Part shown: positions 39,900 to 49,235 of the stretch, piece after piece
Numbering within the stretch: the first letter of the stretch is position 1
Layout of the letters: the number at the start of each line of letters is the position of its first letter
Assembly (NCBI RefSeq): GCF_022230925.1
Contig: NZ_JAKKFH010000025.1
Location: forward strand, 186,001-250,000
From: Micromonospora alfalfae
GTDB taxonomy: Bacteria > Actinomycetota > Actinomycetes > Mycobacteriales > Micromonosporaceae
DNA length: 64,000 nt
Reading direction: 5' to 3'
Translations under genes and position numbers: made by a program
Notes under the pieces: model-generated
What the model saw: only the letters and a program-made list of their open reading frames with translations
What the model was told of the DNA's origin: nothing
Databases searched by the model: none

Positions 39900-40855
39900 G
39901 TCGGTGAGACCTTCCGGGCCAGCCGTCGACCCAGCGGCGCGGCCGCCGCGACGGCCACCCCGAGCAGACCCGCTCCACCCCGTGCGGTCAGGGCTCCCTG
40001 GAGGGCCGGCAACCCGGTGATCCCGGCGCCGACGGCCGCGCGGACCCGCCCGGCCGACGGGTCCCGGACGACCTCGGCCTGAGCCGCGCCGTACCGGGCG
40101 GCGTACCAGCCGGCCAGCACTGCGGGCAGCGCCGCCGCGATCGTGGCCGATCGGCTGCGACCAGCGCGCACGCCGGTCCCGTCGACGGTCTCGGCCCGGT
40201 CGGTGGCCCCGGTCTGGTTCGTCGTTCGGAAGGCTGCGCGTCGGGCGCCCGGCACGGCGACGGCGGCACTGGCGGCGACCAGCGCGGTGCCGGCGAGGGT
40301 ACGCATCGGCAGGGTGGCGTCGGCGCCGGTGACCTCCCGGCGGGACAGCGCGGTGACCGTCCAGGTGTGCGCGGCGACTGTGGCAGCCGCCGGCAACGCC
40401 CGGGTCATCCGGCCGCCGGACGCGCCGAGCAGCACGTCCAGCCCTCGGCAGGCGGCCATCACGGCCGGGCCGGCGGCGGTGTTCTTGGCCAGCAGGTCGT
40501 ACCCCCAGATGGTGGCGGCCAGCGGCACGGCGAGCGCGGCGGCGCGGCGACCGCCCACGGCGGCGGCCAGGCCCACCCCGGCGGCCGTGAGGCCCGCCGC
40601 GAGACCGACGGCGGCGGCGGGGCTGACCCGCCCGCTCGGGATCGGCCGCTCGGGCCGTTCCTCGGCGTCCAGACGCCGGTCGGCCCAGTCGTTGGCGGCC
40701 ATGCCGGCCCAGTAGAGCAGCACCGAGGCGCCAGCCAGGGCCGGGGTACGCGGGCTCAACGCGCCGGCCGCCGCGGCCCCGGCGATCACGTCACCGGGCA
40801 CCGAGAGCGCGGCTGGCGCCCGGACCAGCTCGGCGAGATCAGCCAACGTTGCCAT
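39896..40855 (-). CDS. SCO3242/EboC-like UbiA-family prenyltransferase
   Basis: A 319-residue polytopic membrane enzyme. The prenyl diphosphate motif NDWADRRLDAEERPERP is visible near residue 55, followed by the usual Gly/Ala-rich TM helices. A second Asp motif is less clear (IWGYDLLAKNTAAGP). A soluble-looking loop sits near the middle. ATG 40855 is used; a GTG at 40861 is possible. It is coupled to the inositol phosphate synthase gene and should attach a prenyl chain to the cluster product at the membrane. Confidence 0.8.
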   Translation of the reverse strand: MATLADLAELVRAPAALSVPGDVIAGAAAAGALSPRTPALAGASVLLYWAGMAANDWADRRLDAEERPERPIPSGRVSPAAAVGLAAGLTAAGVGLAAAVGGRRAAALAVPLAATIWGYDLLAKNTAAGPAVMAACRGLDVLLGASGGRMTRALPAAATVAAHTWTVTALSRREVTGADATLPMRTLAGTALVAASAAVAVPGARRAAFRTTNQTGATDRAETVDGTGVRAGRSRSATIAAALPAVLAGWYAARYGAAQAEVVRDPSAGRVRAAVGAGITGLPALQGALTARGGAGLLGVAVAAAAPLGRRLARKVSPT

Positions 40856-42005
40856 GGTCACCGTCCCCGCCGTCGTGCAGTTGCCGGGTGAAGGTGGTCA
40901 GCCGGGCCCACTGCTCGCCCAGCGAGTGGGTCGGCGTGCCCAGCGGGTCCTTGAAGAAGAAGCCCAGGTCGGCCAGCGGCCCCACCTGCCCGGCGGCGTG
41001 CGCGGCGGCGGTGAGTCGGGCCAGGTCGAGCACCAGCGGCGCGGCCAGCGCGGAGTCGCAGCCGTGCCAGGTGAACTCCATCCGCATGCCGGTGCCGAGG
41101 AATCCGCTGAAGGTGATCAGATCCCAGGCGGTCTTGAAGTCGCCCAGTTCCTCGACGTACTCGATGCGGGTGCCGCCCTGCGGGACGTAGCCCAGCGTCT
41201 CGCCGAGCACCCGCTGCTTGCTCTGCACCTTCGCCGCGTTCGCGGCCGGGTCGGCGAGGGTGGCGCCGTCGCCACCGCCGAGCAGGTTGACCCCGGACCA
41301 GGAGCCCACTGCCAGGTTGCGCATCGCGAACATCGGCGCGAGCACCGACTTGACCAGGGTCTCCCCGGTCTTGCCGTCGTGCCCGGCGTACGGCAGTCGG
41401 GCCTCCTCGGCCAGCGCGGCCAGCGCCGGCAGCCGCAGCCCGGTGGACGGGGTGAAGTCGACGTACGGGCAGCCGGCGAGCACCGCGGCGTACGCGTAGA
41501 GAGAGCTGACCGGCAGCACCTCGTCCGGACCGTCGAGGGCGGCGCGTAGCGCGGCCGGGTCGGCGTGCGCGGGGTGCGGTCGAGGGGCCGGCTCGGTGGC
41601 GGAGACGTTGACCACCACGACGCGGTCCAACTCGTGCCGCTCGCGGAAGCTGACCAGGTCGCGGACCACGGCCTCGGCCCGGTCGGCCTGAGTGTCGCCG
41701 ACCGGTGCCGGGCGCAGCTCCTGCTCGACCACGCCCAGCTCGTCGCGGAGCGCCGCGACCAGCCGCCACGGGATGACACCGGCGTCAGCGAGGGCCTCGG
41801 CGCGCTTGCACAGCGGAGTGGTGGCCAGGTCATGTCCGCCGAAGACCAGATCGGCGAACGCCGGCAGGGCCGGGCCGCGCAGCTCGGGAAGCTCGGTGAC
41901 GCAGCCGGTGGGCCCGGCCAGGCCGGCCCGCAGCGCGAGCCCCCCGACGATGCTGGTGGTCGCGACGGAACCGCGCGCTCCTACCAGCCAGACACCTGTT
42001 CGCAT
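40839..42005 (-). CDS. Inositol-3-phosphate synthase-like enzyme
   Basis: A 388-residue NAD-dependent cyclase: VWLVGARGSVATTSIVGGLA (NAD site), CPYVDFTPSTGLRLPAL, AGHDGKTGETLVKSVLAPMF (catalytic Lys region) and SWSGVNLLGGGDGATLADPA. The fit to myo-inositol-1-phosphate synthases is clear. It heads the ebo-type operon and replaces the usual EboD (dehydroquinate-synthase-like) cyclase, suggesting a phosphorylated cyclitol as the scaffold. ATG follows GGGGAAGGAGC. Confidence 0.85.
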   Translation of the reverse strand: MRTGVWLVGARGSVATTSIVGGLALRAGLAGPTGCVTELPELRGPALPAFADLVFGGHDLATTPLCKRAEALADAGVIPWRLVAALRDELGVVEQELRPAPVGDTQADRAEAVVRDLVSFRERHELDRVVVVNVSATEPAPRPHPAHADPAALRAALDGPDEVLPVSSLYAYAAVLAGCPYVDFTPSTGLRLPALAALAEEARLPYAGHDGKTGETLVKSVLAPMFAMRNLAVGSWSGVNLLGGGDGATLADPAANAAKVQSKQRVLGETLGYVPQGGTRIEYVEELGDFKTAWDLITFSGFLGTGMRMEFTWHGCDSALAAPLVLDLARLTAAAHAAGQVGPLADLGFFFKDPLGTPTHSLGEQWARLTTFTRQLHDGGDGDHGNVG

Positions 42006-42649
42006 GGTGCTCCTTCCCCATTCACGAGGAACCGTCGGTACCGCTAAATATAGGAATATCAGAATATGTTTCGGAAAGATACGGCCTTGTTTCGTAAAGT
42101 TTTCGGACCGGGTGGATGGGCCCCGTCCGCTCGCCCCGCACCGGAACAGCACCGGCTTCCGACGTCGGCGTCGGCGGCGACGACGACGGACCGGATCCCG
42201 GCAGGTGCGAGCAGACGGGGCTGGTAGGCAGGGTCGGGTCGGCGTCTCGACCCTGCCTCCCCCGCATCCGGCCGGTCGGGGCATTGGCATGCCCCGGCCG
42301 GGCGTCTCAGGCCGCCGCGCCCACCGGAACACCGACCGAACCACTACCCGCCGGGAACCGGCGAGCGGATGCGGTACGGGTGGGGGCGGCGGCGGGCGGT
42401 GTCATCAGGTCCTCCGGAGGTCACCGGTGGTGGCGGTCCTCCGGTGCGGCCGGGGAATCCCGGTCCGGTCGCACCGGACGACCGTCCTGCTCGTGCGCCA
42501 CCGGGCCGTGGGGCCCGGCTGCACGCTCTCCGATGCCGACCTCTGTCCCGGCCACGGGGCGCAATCCGTGGCTGGTCCCTCGCCGGTCGACTTCGGAAAG
42601 CCGGTCGGGCGATGGCGGTGCGAACACCGCCGTCGCGGATGGTCAATGG
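42006..42649. promoter_or_regulatory. Promoter region of the ebo cluster and non-coding gap
   Basis: The first 100 bases are AT-richer than anything nearby and contain two GTTTCG(G/T)AAAG repeats (42068 and 42091), a likely operator. The rest up to 42649 shows no credible gene; the reading frames found there have repetitive Arg/Pro composition. A GGTCCTCCGG repeat occurs twice near 42411 and 42434. Confidence 0.45.
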
Positions 42650-43858
42650 TCAGAGGGCCGCCGCGGTCAGCGTCGGTTCCACCTCGGCCCAGGATGAGCC
42701 GAGCTCCGCCGAGCGGGCCACCGCGTCCAGCACCAGCTGGACCTGCAACGCGTCGGCGAAGGAGGGAGTCGGGTCGACACCGGTGGCGACCGCCTCGATG
42801 AAATCGCGCATCTCGTGCGTGAACGAGTGCTCGTAGCCGATGATGTGGCCCGGGGGCCACCACGCCGACATGTACGGGTGCTCGCCCTCGGTCACCAGGA
42901 TGCGACTGAAGCCCTGCTCCACAGCCGGACGGGTCGCGTCGTAGAACTCCAGCTCGTTGAGGCGCTCCAGGTCGAAGACCACACTGCCCAGCGAGCCGTT
43001 GATCTCGACGCGCAGCGCGTTCTTACGGCCGGTCGCGAACCGACTTGCCTCGTACGTGGCCAGGGCGCCACCGTCGAGTCGCGCCACGAAGACCGCGGCG
43101 TCGTCGACGGTGACCGTCCCGGTGGGCGCCGCGTGGCCGTCCACCGAAGCCGCCAGACCGCTCGACTCGGCCGGCAACGGCCGCTCCTTGACGAAGGTCT
43201 CGGTGACCGCGCTGACGCCGCTGATCCGCTGACCCGTGACGAACTGGGTCAGGTCGATGATGTGCGCACCGATGTCACCGAGCGCGCCGGAGCCCGCCCT
43301 GTCCTTCTGCAACCGCCAGACCAGCGGGAACTGCGGGTCCACGATCCAGTCCTGCAGGTACGTCGCACGGACGTGTCGAATCACCCCGAGCCGTCCGTCG
43401 GCGACCAACTGGCGCATCATCGTGACCGCGGGGACCCGGCGGTAGTTGAACCCGCACATCGACCGCACTCCGGCAGCCCGGGCGACGTCCGCAGCAGCGG
43501 TCATCGCCCGTGCCTCCTCCACCGAGTTGGCCAACGGCTTCTCGCACAGAACGTGCTTGCCTGCGGCCAACGCGGCGAGAGCGATCTCGGCGTGACTGTC
43601 GCCCGGGGTGCAGATGTCGACTACGTCGATGTCGTCCCGGTTGATCAGGTCACGCCAGTCGGTGGTGTACGCGTCCCAGCCGAGTGTGTCGGCGGCGTCA
43701 GCCACCTTCGCTGTGTCTCGGCCGCAGATCAACGCCATCCGGGCCCGCGCCGGCAGGTCGAAGACGCGGTTCACTGTGCGCCACGCCTGTGAGTGCGCGG
43801 CGCCCATGAACGCGTAGCCGACCATGCCGACCCGCAGTTCTTTGTCTGTCGTGGACAA
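42650..43858 (-). CDS. Gfo/Idh/MocA-family NAD(P) oxidoreductase
   Basis: A 402-residue dehydrogenase: N-terminal Rossmann (LRVGMVGYAFMGAAHSQAWR), the EKPLANS motif that carries the catalytic Lys, and GALGDIGAHIIDLTQF with the active His. Start is TTG (43858) because GGGGAG lies about seven bases upstream and no nearby ATG fits. It is last in the sugar ABC operon, so it likely oxidises the imported sugar or cyclitol, perhaps at C3. Confidence 0.85.
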   Translation of the reverse strand: MSTTDKELRVGMVGYAFMGAAHSQAWRTVNRVFDLPARARMALICGRDTAKVADAADTLGWDAYTTDWRDLINRDDIDVVDICTPGDSHAEIALAALAAGKHVLCEKPLANSVEEARAMTAAADVARAAGVRSMCGFNYRRVPAVTMMRQLVADGRLGVIRHVRATYLQDWIVDPQFPLVWRLQKDRAGSGALGDIGAHIIDLTQFVTGQRISGVSAVTETFVKERPLPAESSGLAASVDGHAAPTGTVTVDDAAVFVARLDGGALATYEASRFATGRKNALRVEINGSLGSVVFDLERLNELEFYDATRPAVEQGFSRILVTEGEHPYMSAWWPPGHIIGYEHSFTHEMRDFIEAVATGVDPTPSFADALQVQLVLDAVARSAELGSSWAEVEPTLTAAAL

Positions 43859-43879
43859 GGTGGGTCTCCCCCCGATATG

Positions 43880-44932
43880 TCAGAACCCGAGCTTGTCGTA
43901 GCTGCTCGCGTTCTCCTTGGTGATCGTCTCCGAGGCCAGGGTCACTTCCTTGGGCACCTGCAGCTCCGTCAGGTCGCCCAGGCCCCGACCCTGCGCGATG
44001 AGCCGCGCGAGCGAGACCGCCGAGGAGGCCATCGACGGGTTGTAGGTGACAGTGGCCTTCAGCACGGTGTTGTCGGCCTTGATGGCGTCGATCGCGAGCT
44101 TGGAGCCCGCGCCGCCGACCATGAAGAACTCCGACCGGTTGGCCTGCTTGATGGCCGCGAGCACACCGATGCCCTGGTCGTCGTCGTGGTTCCAGATGGC
44201 GTCGATCTTCGGCAGCGCCTGGAGCAGCTGGGACGCCTCGCGCTGGCCGCTGTCCGAGGTGAACTCGGCCGAACGACGGTTCTTCACAGTGAACCCGTAG
44301 GTCGCCAGGGCGGCCTTGAAGCCCTCGCTGCGCTCGACGGTCAGCGGGATCTCCAGACCGGCGATCTCACCGATGATCGGGTTGGCGACGCCCTTGTCCT
44401 TGAGCATCTTGCCGATGTAGTGCCCGGCCGAGACGCCCATGCCGTAGTTGTCGCCCTTGATGACCAGCCGCGAGGCCAGTGCGTCGGGGAACGCCCGGTC
44501 GAGGTTCACGATCGGGATGCCCGCCTGCATCGCCTGGAGGGCAACGGCGTTGACCTCCTTGCCGTCGTGCGGCAGCACGACGATGATGTCCGGCTTCTGG
44601 GCGATCAGGGTGCCGAGCGTGGAGCGCTGGGCCTCGGAGTTCGACCCACCGTCGACCTCCTTGAACTCCACGTCCGAGTAGGCAGCCGCCTGCGCCTTGG
44701 CGTTGGCGTGGATCGCGCCCATCCAGCCGTGGTCGGCGGCCGGGGCGGAGAAGCCGATGACGACCTTCTTGCCGGGGGCGTTGTTGCCTTCGCTGTTTCC
44801 GGCGGCCTTGGTCTGGGTGCTGGCAGCCGGGGTCTCGTTGCTGGTGCAGGCAGTGAGGAGGGTGGCAGCGCCCACTGCGGCTCCACCGAAGAGCAACCGG
44901 CGGCGCGACAGGTCGCGACTGTGCTGGGTCAT
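43880..44932 (-). CDS. Sugar ABC transporter substrate-binding lipoprotein
   Basis: A 350-residue RbsB-like binding protein. The signal peptide carries SRRRLL, so Tat export is possible, followed by a hydrophobic run and the lipobox LLTAC. Two alpha/beta lobes follow (VVIGFSAPAADHGWMGAIHA, PIVNLDRAFP, IWNHDDDQGIGVLAAI). The ligand should be a sugar or cyclitol. It stands 97 bases after the permease. Confidence 0.85.
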   Translation of the reverse strand: MTQHSRDLSRRRLLFGGAAVGAATLLTACTSNETPAASTQTKAAGNSEGNNAPGKKVVIGFSAPAADHGWMGAIHANAKAQAAAYSDVEFKEVDGGSNSEAQRSTLGTLIAQKPDIIVVLPHDGKEVNAVALQAMQAGIPIVNLDRAFPDALASRLVIKGDNYGMGVSAGHYIGKMLKDKGVANPIIGEIAGLEIPLTVERSEGFKAALATYGFTVKNRRSAEFTSDSGQREASQLLQALPKIDAIWNHDDDQGIGVLAAIKQANRSEFFMVGGAGSKLAIDAIKADNTVLKATVTYNPSMASSAVSLARLIAQGRGLGDLTELQVPKEVTLASETITKENASSYDKLGF

Positions 44933-45029
44933 TAATGACCTCCTGGGAGCAGGATTTGACTTATTGAGGGTGTGCGAGGCCCGGCCACCGTCGAGTTTCT
45001 CGACGTCGCCAGGACAACGGTGCGGTGCG

Positions 45030-46157
45030 TCAGGTTGCGGTGGTGACCCTGTTCCGCGCGAGGAGCCGAGTGACGGACTTGAACTGGAACTGCTGGACCA
45101 GGACGGCGGCGACGATGATGCCGCCCTTGACCATGTTCTGCGCCTCGATGGAGAGGCCGTTGATGGCGAAGAGGTTCGTGATGGTGGCGAAGATGATGAC
45201 GCCGAGCAGCGAGCCGACGATGGTGCCCCGGCCGCCGCTGAGCAACGTCCCGCCGATGATCGCCGCGGCGATCGCGTCCAACTCGTACAGGTTGGCCATC
45301 GCCGCCTGGGCCGAGGTCGCCTGCGAGGTGAGCATGATGGCGGCGATACCGCAGCAGAGACCGGAGAGCGCGTAGAGCAGCATGGTGTGCCGCCGCACGT
45401 TGATGCCGGCCAGCCGCGCCGCCTCCGGGTTACCGCCGACGGCGATGGTCCGCCGGCCGAAGGTCGTGCGGTTGAGCACCACCCAACCGGCCAGCACGAC
45501 AGCGCCGAGGATGTAGACCAGGATCGGGATCCCGATCACCTTGCGCGCCGCGATGTCGTTGATGAAGGTGCTGCTCGACACCTGCGTCTGCTTGTTGGAG
45601 ATCGATGCCGCGAGCCCTCGCGCGGCCACCAGCATCGCGAGCGTCGCGATGAAGGGGACCAGCCGCCCGTACGAGATGAGCACACCGTTGACGAGGCCGA
45701 CGCAGATGCCGACAGCGAGGGCGGTGAAGATCATGCCGCCGGCGCCGTAGCTCTGGGTGGCCACAGTGGTGCACCAGACCCCGGCCAGCGCGACGATCGC
45801 GCCGACCGACAGGTCGATGCCACCGCCGATGATCACGAAGGTCATCCCGACGGTGACCACGCCGACGACCGAGGCCAACTGGAGGATGGCCAGGACGTTG
45901 TTCCAGACCCAGTTCGGGTCGCCGTACAGGTCGGGCTTGGTGATCGCGCCGACCACGATGAGCGCGGCCAGCACCCCGATCAGGCCGAGGTTGCGCTTGG
46001 CGCCGTCGCCACCGTCACCCCGCCACCAGGAGAGCTTGCGCCCTGATCCTGCCTTGTTATCGGCCACCGCCGTCTCCGCCGGGTCCACCGGCGGCGACTG
46101 CGCCGGAAGCTGCGGGCGCTCCGGTGTCGCGGTGGGAGTGGGAGTCGCGTCGCTCAT
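45030..46157 (-). CDS. Sugar ABC transporter permease (RbsC-like)
   Basis: A 375-residue integral membrane protein with about eight to ten TM helices and the family segments FVIIGGGIDLSVGAIVALAG and VGGNPEAARLAGINVRRHTM (the EAA-like loop that contacts the ATPase), then GGTLLSGGRGTIVGSLLG. The N-terminal 50 residues are cytoplasmic and Pro-rich. Its ATG overlaps the ATPase stop. Confidence 0.85.
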   Translation of the reverse strand: MSDATPTPTATPERPQLPAQSPPVDPAETAVADNKAGSGRKLSWWRGDGGDGAKRNLGLIGVLAALIVVGAITKPDLYGDPNWVWNNVLAILQLASVVGVVTVGMTFVIIGGGIDLSVGAIVALAGVWCTTVATQSYGAGGMIFTALAVGICVGLVNGVLISYGRLVPFIATLAMLVAARGLAASISNKQTQVSSSTFINDIAARKVIGIPILVYILGAVVLAGWVVLNRTTFGRRTIAVGGNPEAARLAGINVRRHTMLLYALSGLCCGIAAIMLTSQATSAQAAMANLYELDAIAAAIIGGTLLSGGRGTIVGSLLGVIIFATITNLFAINGLSIEAQNMVKGGIIVAAVLVQQFQFKSVTRLLARNRVTTAT

Positions 46158-47776
46158 GCCGGTGCGCCTTCCATCAAGGACCCCGCCATCACGAGGTCAA
46201 GCACAGTGTTCTCGTCGAGTTCGCCGGCCGCGGCTTCGCGGACGACCCGCCCTTCCCGCATCACCAGCACCCGGTCGGCCAGACCCAGCACCTCGGGCAC
46301 CTCGCTGGAGACCAGCAGCACCCCCACGCCCTGAGCGGCCAATGACCGGATGACCTGGTACAGCTCGGCCCGGGCGCCCACGTCCACGCCCCGGGTCGGC
46401 TCGTCGAGAAGCAGCAACTTGGTGCCGCCGAGCAGCCAACGCCCGACCACCACCTTCTGCTGGTTGCCGCCGGACAGCGTGCGTACCGGCCGGTCGACGT
46501 CCCGGGGCCGCAGCTCAAGGGTCTCCGCGATCCGGTCCGCCTCGGCGCGTTCCTTGGCGGCGTTGGTGAAGCCGAGCCGCGCGTACCGGCCGAAGGTGGC
46601 CAGCGTGACGTTGCGGTAGATCGGCTCGCCGAGCAGCAGCGCCTGGCTCTTGCGTTCCTCCGGGGCCATTCCCATGCCGGCGCGAACCGCCGCGCCGACA
46701 CCGGGGCGCAGGACCTTTCCGTCCATCTGCACGGTGCCGGCCTCCGGGAGGCGGGCACCGTAGATCGTCTCCAGCAGTTCGGAACGACCGGAGCCGACCA
46801 GCCCCGCGATGCCGACGATCTCCCCGGCACGCACGTTCAGCGACACGTCGGCGAACTCGCCGGTGCGGGTCAACCCCTGCACCTGGAGCAGGTCGGCACC
46901 CGCGGAGTCGTCGGTCGGCCGGTCCGGGAAGACGTACTCGATGGTGCGGCCGGTCATCCGGCTCACCAGGTCGCGGGTCGGGGTGTCGCGCGCCGGCAGG
47001 TTCGCCGCCGTGGTCCGGCCGTCCTTGAGTACGGTGACCCGGTCGCCGATCTCGCGGATCTCCTCCAAGCGGTGGGAGATGTAGATGACGGCGATGCCCT
47101 GCGCGGTCAGCTCTCGGATGATCCGGAACAGGTTGCCGACCTCGTCGTGGGCCAGCACCGCGCTCGGCTCGTCCATGATGATCAGTCGGGCCTCGTGCGA
47201 CAGCGCCCGCGCCATGCTGACGATCTGCTTGCCGGCCGCCGGCAGGGACCGGACCATCCGCCCCGGCGGAATCTCACCGTGGCCCAGCCGGCTGAGGATC
47301 TGGCGGGTGTGCCGGGCCATCCGGCCGCGCCGGACGAAACCGAAGTTGCGGTACTCGTGCCCCAGGAACGCGTTCTCCGCCACCGACAGATCCTCGACGA
47401 GGTCGAGCTCCTGGTAGATGGTGGCGATGCCCGCCTTCATGGCGGCCTGCGGGTTGGCGAACGTGGCCGGCTCACCGCGCCACTCCACCTGCCCGGAATC
47501 CGGTTGGTGTACCCCGGCGAGCACCTTGATGAGAGTGGACTTGCCGGCGCCGTTCTGCCCGAGCAGGCAGTGCACCTCGCCGGCACGCACCTCCAACTGC
47601 ACGCCGTCGAGCGCGCGTACGCCGGGAAAGGTCTTCACCACATCGGTGAGGCGCAGGACCACCTCGCCCGCGACGGTGTCGGCGGGAGCCTCGACCAGCG
47701 GCGCCTCGGCGACGGCCTCGGCCGACGCGGTGGCGGGGTCATCCTCGGGCAGAGCCACAGTCTCCTCCTCGCTCAC
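46154..47776 (-). CDS. Sugar ABC transporter dual ATPase (RbsA-like)
   Basis: A 540-residue protein with two nucleotide-binding domains. The first has an intact Walker A (GQNGAGKST) and DEPSAVLAHDE but a weak signature (LPAAGKQ). The second has the usual degenerate Walker A (GLVGSGRSE), a full signature (LSGGNQQ) and LLLLDEPTRGVDVGA. The first 40 residues are an acidic, Ala/Glu-rich tail. GTG 47776 is used; GTG 47758 has the better ribosome binding site (AGGAGGAG) and is possible. The gene ends coupled to the permease. Confidence 0.85.
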   Translation of the reverse strand: MSEEETVALPEDDPATASAEAVAEAPLVEAPADTVAGEVVLRLTDVVKTFPGVRALDGVQLEVRAGEVHCLLGQNGAGKSTLIKVLAGVHQPDSGQVEWRGEPATFANPQAAMKAGIATIYQELDLVEDLSVAENAFLGHEYRNFGFVRRGRMARHTRQILSRLGHGEIPPGRMVRSLPAAGKQIVSMARALSHEARLIIMDEPSAVLAHDEVGNLFRIIRELTAQGIAVIYISHRLEEIREIGDRVTVLKDGRTTAANLPARDTPTRDLVSRMTGRTIEYVFPDRPTDDSAGADLLQVQGLTRTGEFADVSLNVRAGEIVGIAGLVGSGRSELLETIYGARLPEAGTVQMDGKVLRPGVGAAVRAGMGMAPEERKSQALLLGEPIYRNVTLATFGRYARLGFTNAAKERAEADRIAETLELRPRDVDRPVRTLSGGNQQKVVVGRWLLGGTKLLLLDEPTRGVDVGARAELYQVIRSLAAQGVGVLLVSSEVPEVLGLADRVLVMREGRVVREAAAGELDENTVLDLVMAGSLMEGAPA

Positions 47777-47795
47777 GACGGAATCTCGAACAGCT

Positions 47796-48974
47796 TCATG
47801 CGGCTTCCCCGAAGGCGACGTCGCTCGCGAGCACCGCAGCGCCGGTGACACCGGCACGGCCGCCCAGCTCGGACAGGACGACGGGAAGGTTGCCGGTGGC
47901 CAGCGGCAGCGACCGGCGGTAGACCACACTGCGGATCTCGGCGAGCAGGATGTGGCCCAGCTGGGCCAGCCCGCCACCGATCACGATCATGGACGGGTTG
48001 GTGAAGCTGACCAGGCCGGCGAGCACTCCGCCGACCCGCCGTCCGCCGTCCCGGATCAACTGGATGCAGGTCACGTCGCCCTCGACGGCGCCCTCGGCGA
48101 CGTCCAGCGCGGTGACGACACCCCGCAGCGCCAGCCGCTCGGCCAGCGCCGGCGACGTGCCACTGCGGGCGGCGGCTGCGGCGTCCTTGGCCAGCGCGGC
48201 ACCGCTGAACAGCGCCTCCAGGCAGCCGACGTTGCCGCAAGAGCACATCGGACCGTGCGAGTCGACCTGGATGTGCCCTATGTCGCCGGCACAGCCGTCG
48301 GTGCCCCGGTAGACCTCGCCGGTGAGGTAGATGCCGCACCCGATGCCGGTGCCGATCTTCACGAAGAGGAAGTCGTCCACCGAGTGCGCGACCCCACCGT
48401 GTCGCTCGCCGATCGCCATGATGTTGACGTCGTTGTCGACCACCGCCGGGCAGCCGTGCTCCCGGCTGAGCAGCTCACGCACCGGGAACCGGTCCCAGCC
48501 GGGCATGATCGGTGGTGAGACCGGAACGCCGTCGCGGAAGCTGACCGGGCCTGGTACGCCGATGCCGACCGCGTCCAGTCGCTCGTACGCGCCGTCGACC
48601 CGGGCCTTGTGCAGCAGTTCGTTGACCCGTTGCAGGGTCACCTTCGGGCCGTTGCGGATGTCGGCTGCCTCGGCGTAGTGGGCCACCGGTTCGAGGCGGC
48701 CGTTGACCACCTCGACGTCCATCGAACTGGCGCCGAGGTCGACGGCGGCGAAGCGCAGCTTCGGGTTCAGCTCGACAAGAGTCGAGCGACGCCCACCTCG
48801 GGATGCGGCGAGCCCGGCCTCGGCCACATAACCCAGCGTCACCAGGCGATCCAGCTCGGCCAGCATGCGCGGACGCGGCATCTGGAGCCGGTCGCCCAGC
48901 TCGGCCCGGGACACGGCGCCCTCGTCGCGGAGCAGCCGCAACAGGCGCACGTGCAGGGGGTCGACGGTGCGCAC
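47796..48974 (-). CDS. ROK-family transcriptional repressor
   Basis: A 392-residue regulator. Residues about 5-60 are a winged helix (LLRLLRDEGAVSRAELGDRL), the rest is a sugar-kinase-like ROK domain with VDNDVNIMAIGERHGG, the ROK zinc site in CSCGNVGCLEA and FVKIGTGIGCGIYLTGEVY. It is first in the ABC operon and so probably represses it until the sugar binds. The operator candidate lies at 49088. GTG start preceded by AGAGGGGG. Confidence 0.85.
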   Translation of the reverse strand: MRTVDPLHVRLLRLLRDEGAVSRAELGDRLQMPRPRMLAELDRLVTLGYVAEAGLAASRGGRRSTLVELNPKLRFAAVDLGASSMDVEVVNGRLEPVAHYAEAADIRNGPKVTLQRVNELLHKARVDGAYERLDAVGIGVPGPVSFRDGVPVSPPIMPGWDRFPVRELLSREHGCPAVVDNDVNIMAIGERHGGVAHSVDDFLFVKIGTGIGCGIYLTGEVYRGTDGCAGDIGHIQVDSHGPMCSCGNVGCLEALFSGAALAKDAAAAARSGTSPALAERLALRGVVTALDVAEGAVEGDVTCIQLIRDGGRRVGGVLAGLVSFTNPSMIVIGGGLAQLGHILLAEIRSVVYRRSLPLATGNLPVVLSELGGRAGVTGAAVLASDVAFGEAA

Positions 48975-49087
48975 CCGGGGCCCCCTCTTCTTTGGCAGCG
49001 TTCACATCGACGCAATGCCGATGTGTTGTGTCCGACACAGTAAGAGCGTTCCACGCCGCCTGTCCAGAGCTTCAACCGTTCCGAGAC

Positions 49088-49114
49088 CAACTTTTGTCCG
49101 AAAGAACAAAAGCT
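49088..49114. promoter_or_regulatory. Candidate ROK operator
   Basis: CAACTTTTGTC (49088-49098) is followed by CCGAAAGA and ACAAAAG, giving a perfect CTTTTGT-N8-ACAAAAG dyad. The 11-mer is identical to that at 33684 upstream of the PQQ dehydrogenase. Confidence 0.55.
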
Positions 49115-49183
49115 ACTAGTCGATCAAGTAAAGGATCACGGACGGCCCGCGCTCCCTCGCCCGCAGTTCCATCGATGGACACG

Positions 49184-49223
49184 CAAACGCCCCGCCAGCC
49201 GAACCTCGGTGGCGGGGCGTTTG
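49184..49223. terminator. Terminator of the BrkB-type gene
   Basis: CAAACGCCCCGCCA and TGGCGGGGCGTTTG pair perfectly around a 12-base loop, 13 bases beyond the stop on the minus strand. Confidence 0.85.
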
Positions 49224-49235
49224 GTGCGGGGACCG

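Noticed and set aside
42110..42649. Several ORFs in the gap upstream of the inositol phosphate synthase
   Set aside because: Repetitive Arg/Pro/Gly composition in every frame and no start signals; treated as non-coding.
46154..47776. Two separate ATPases in the sugar transporter
   Set aside because: The two nucleotide-binding domains are in one continuous frame, as in RbsA; no stop or frameshift between them.
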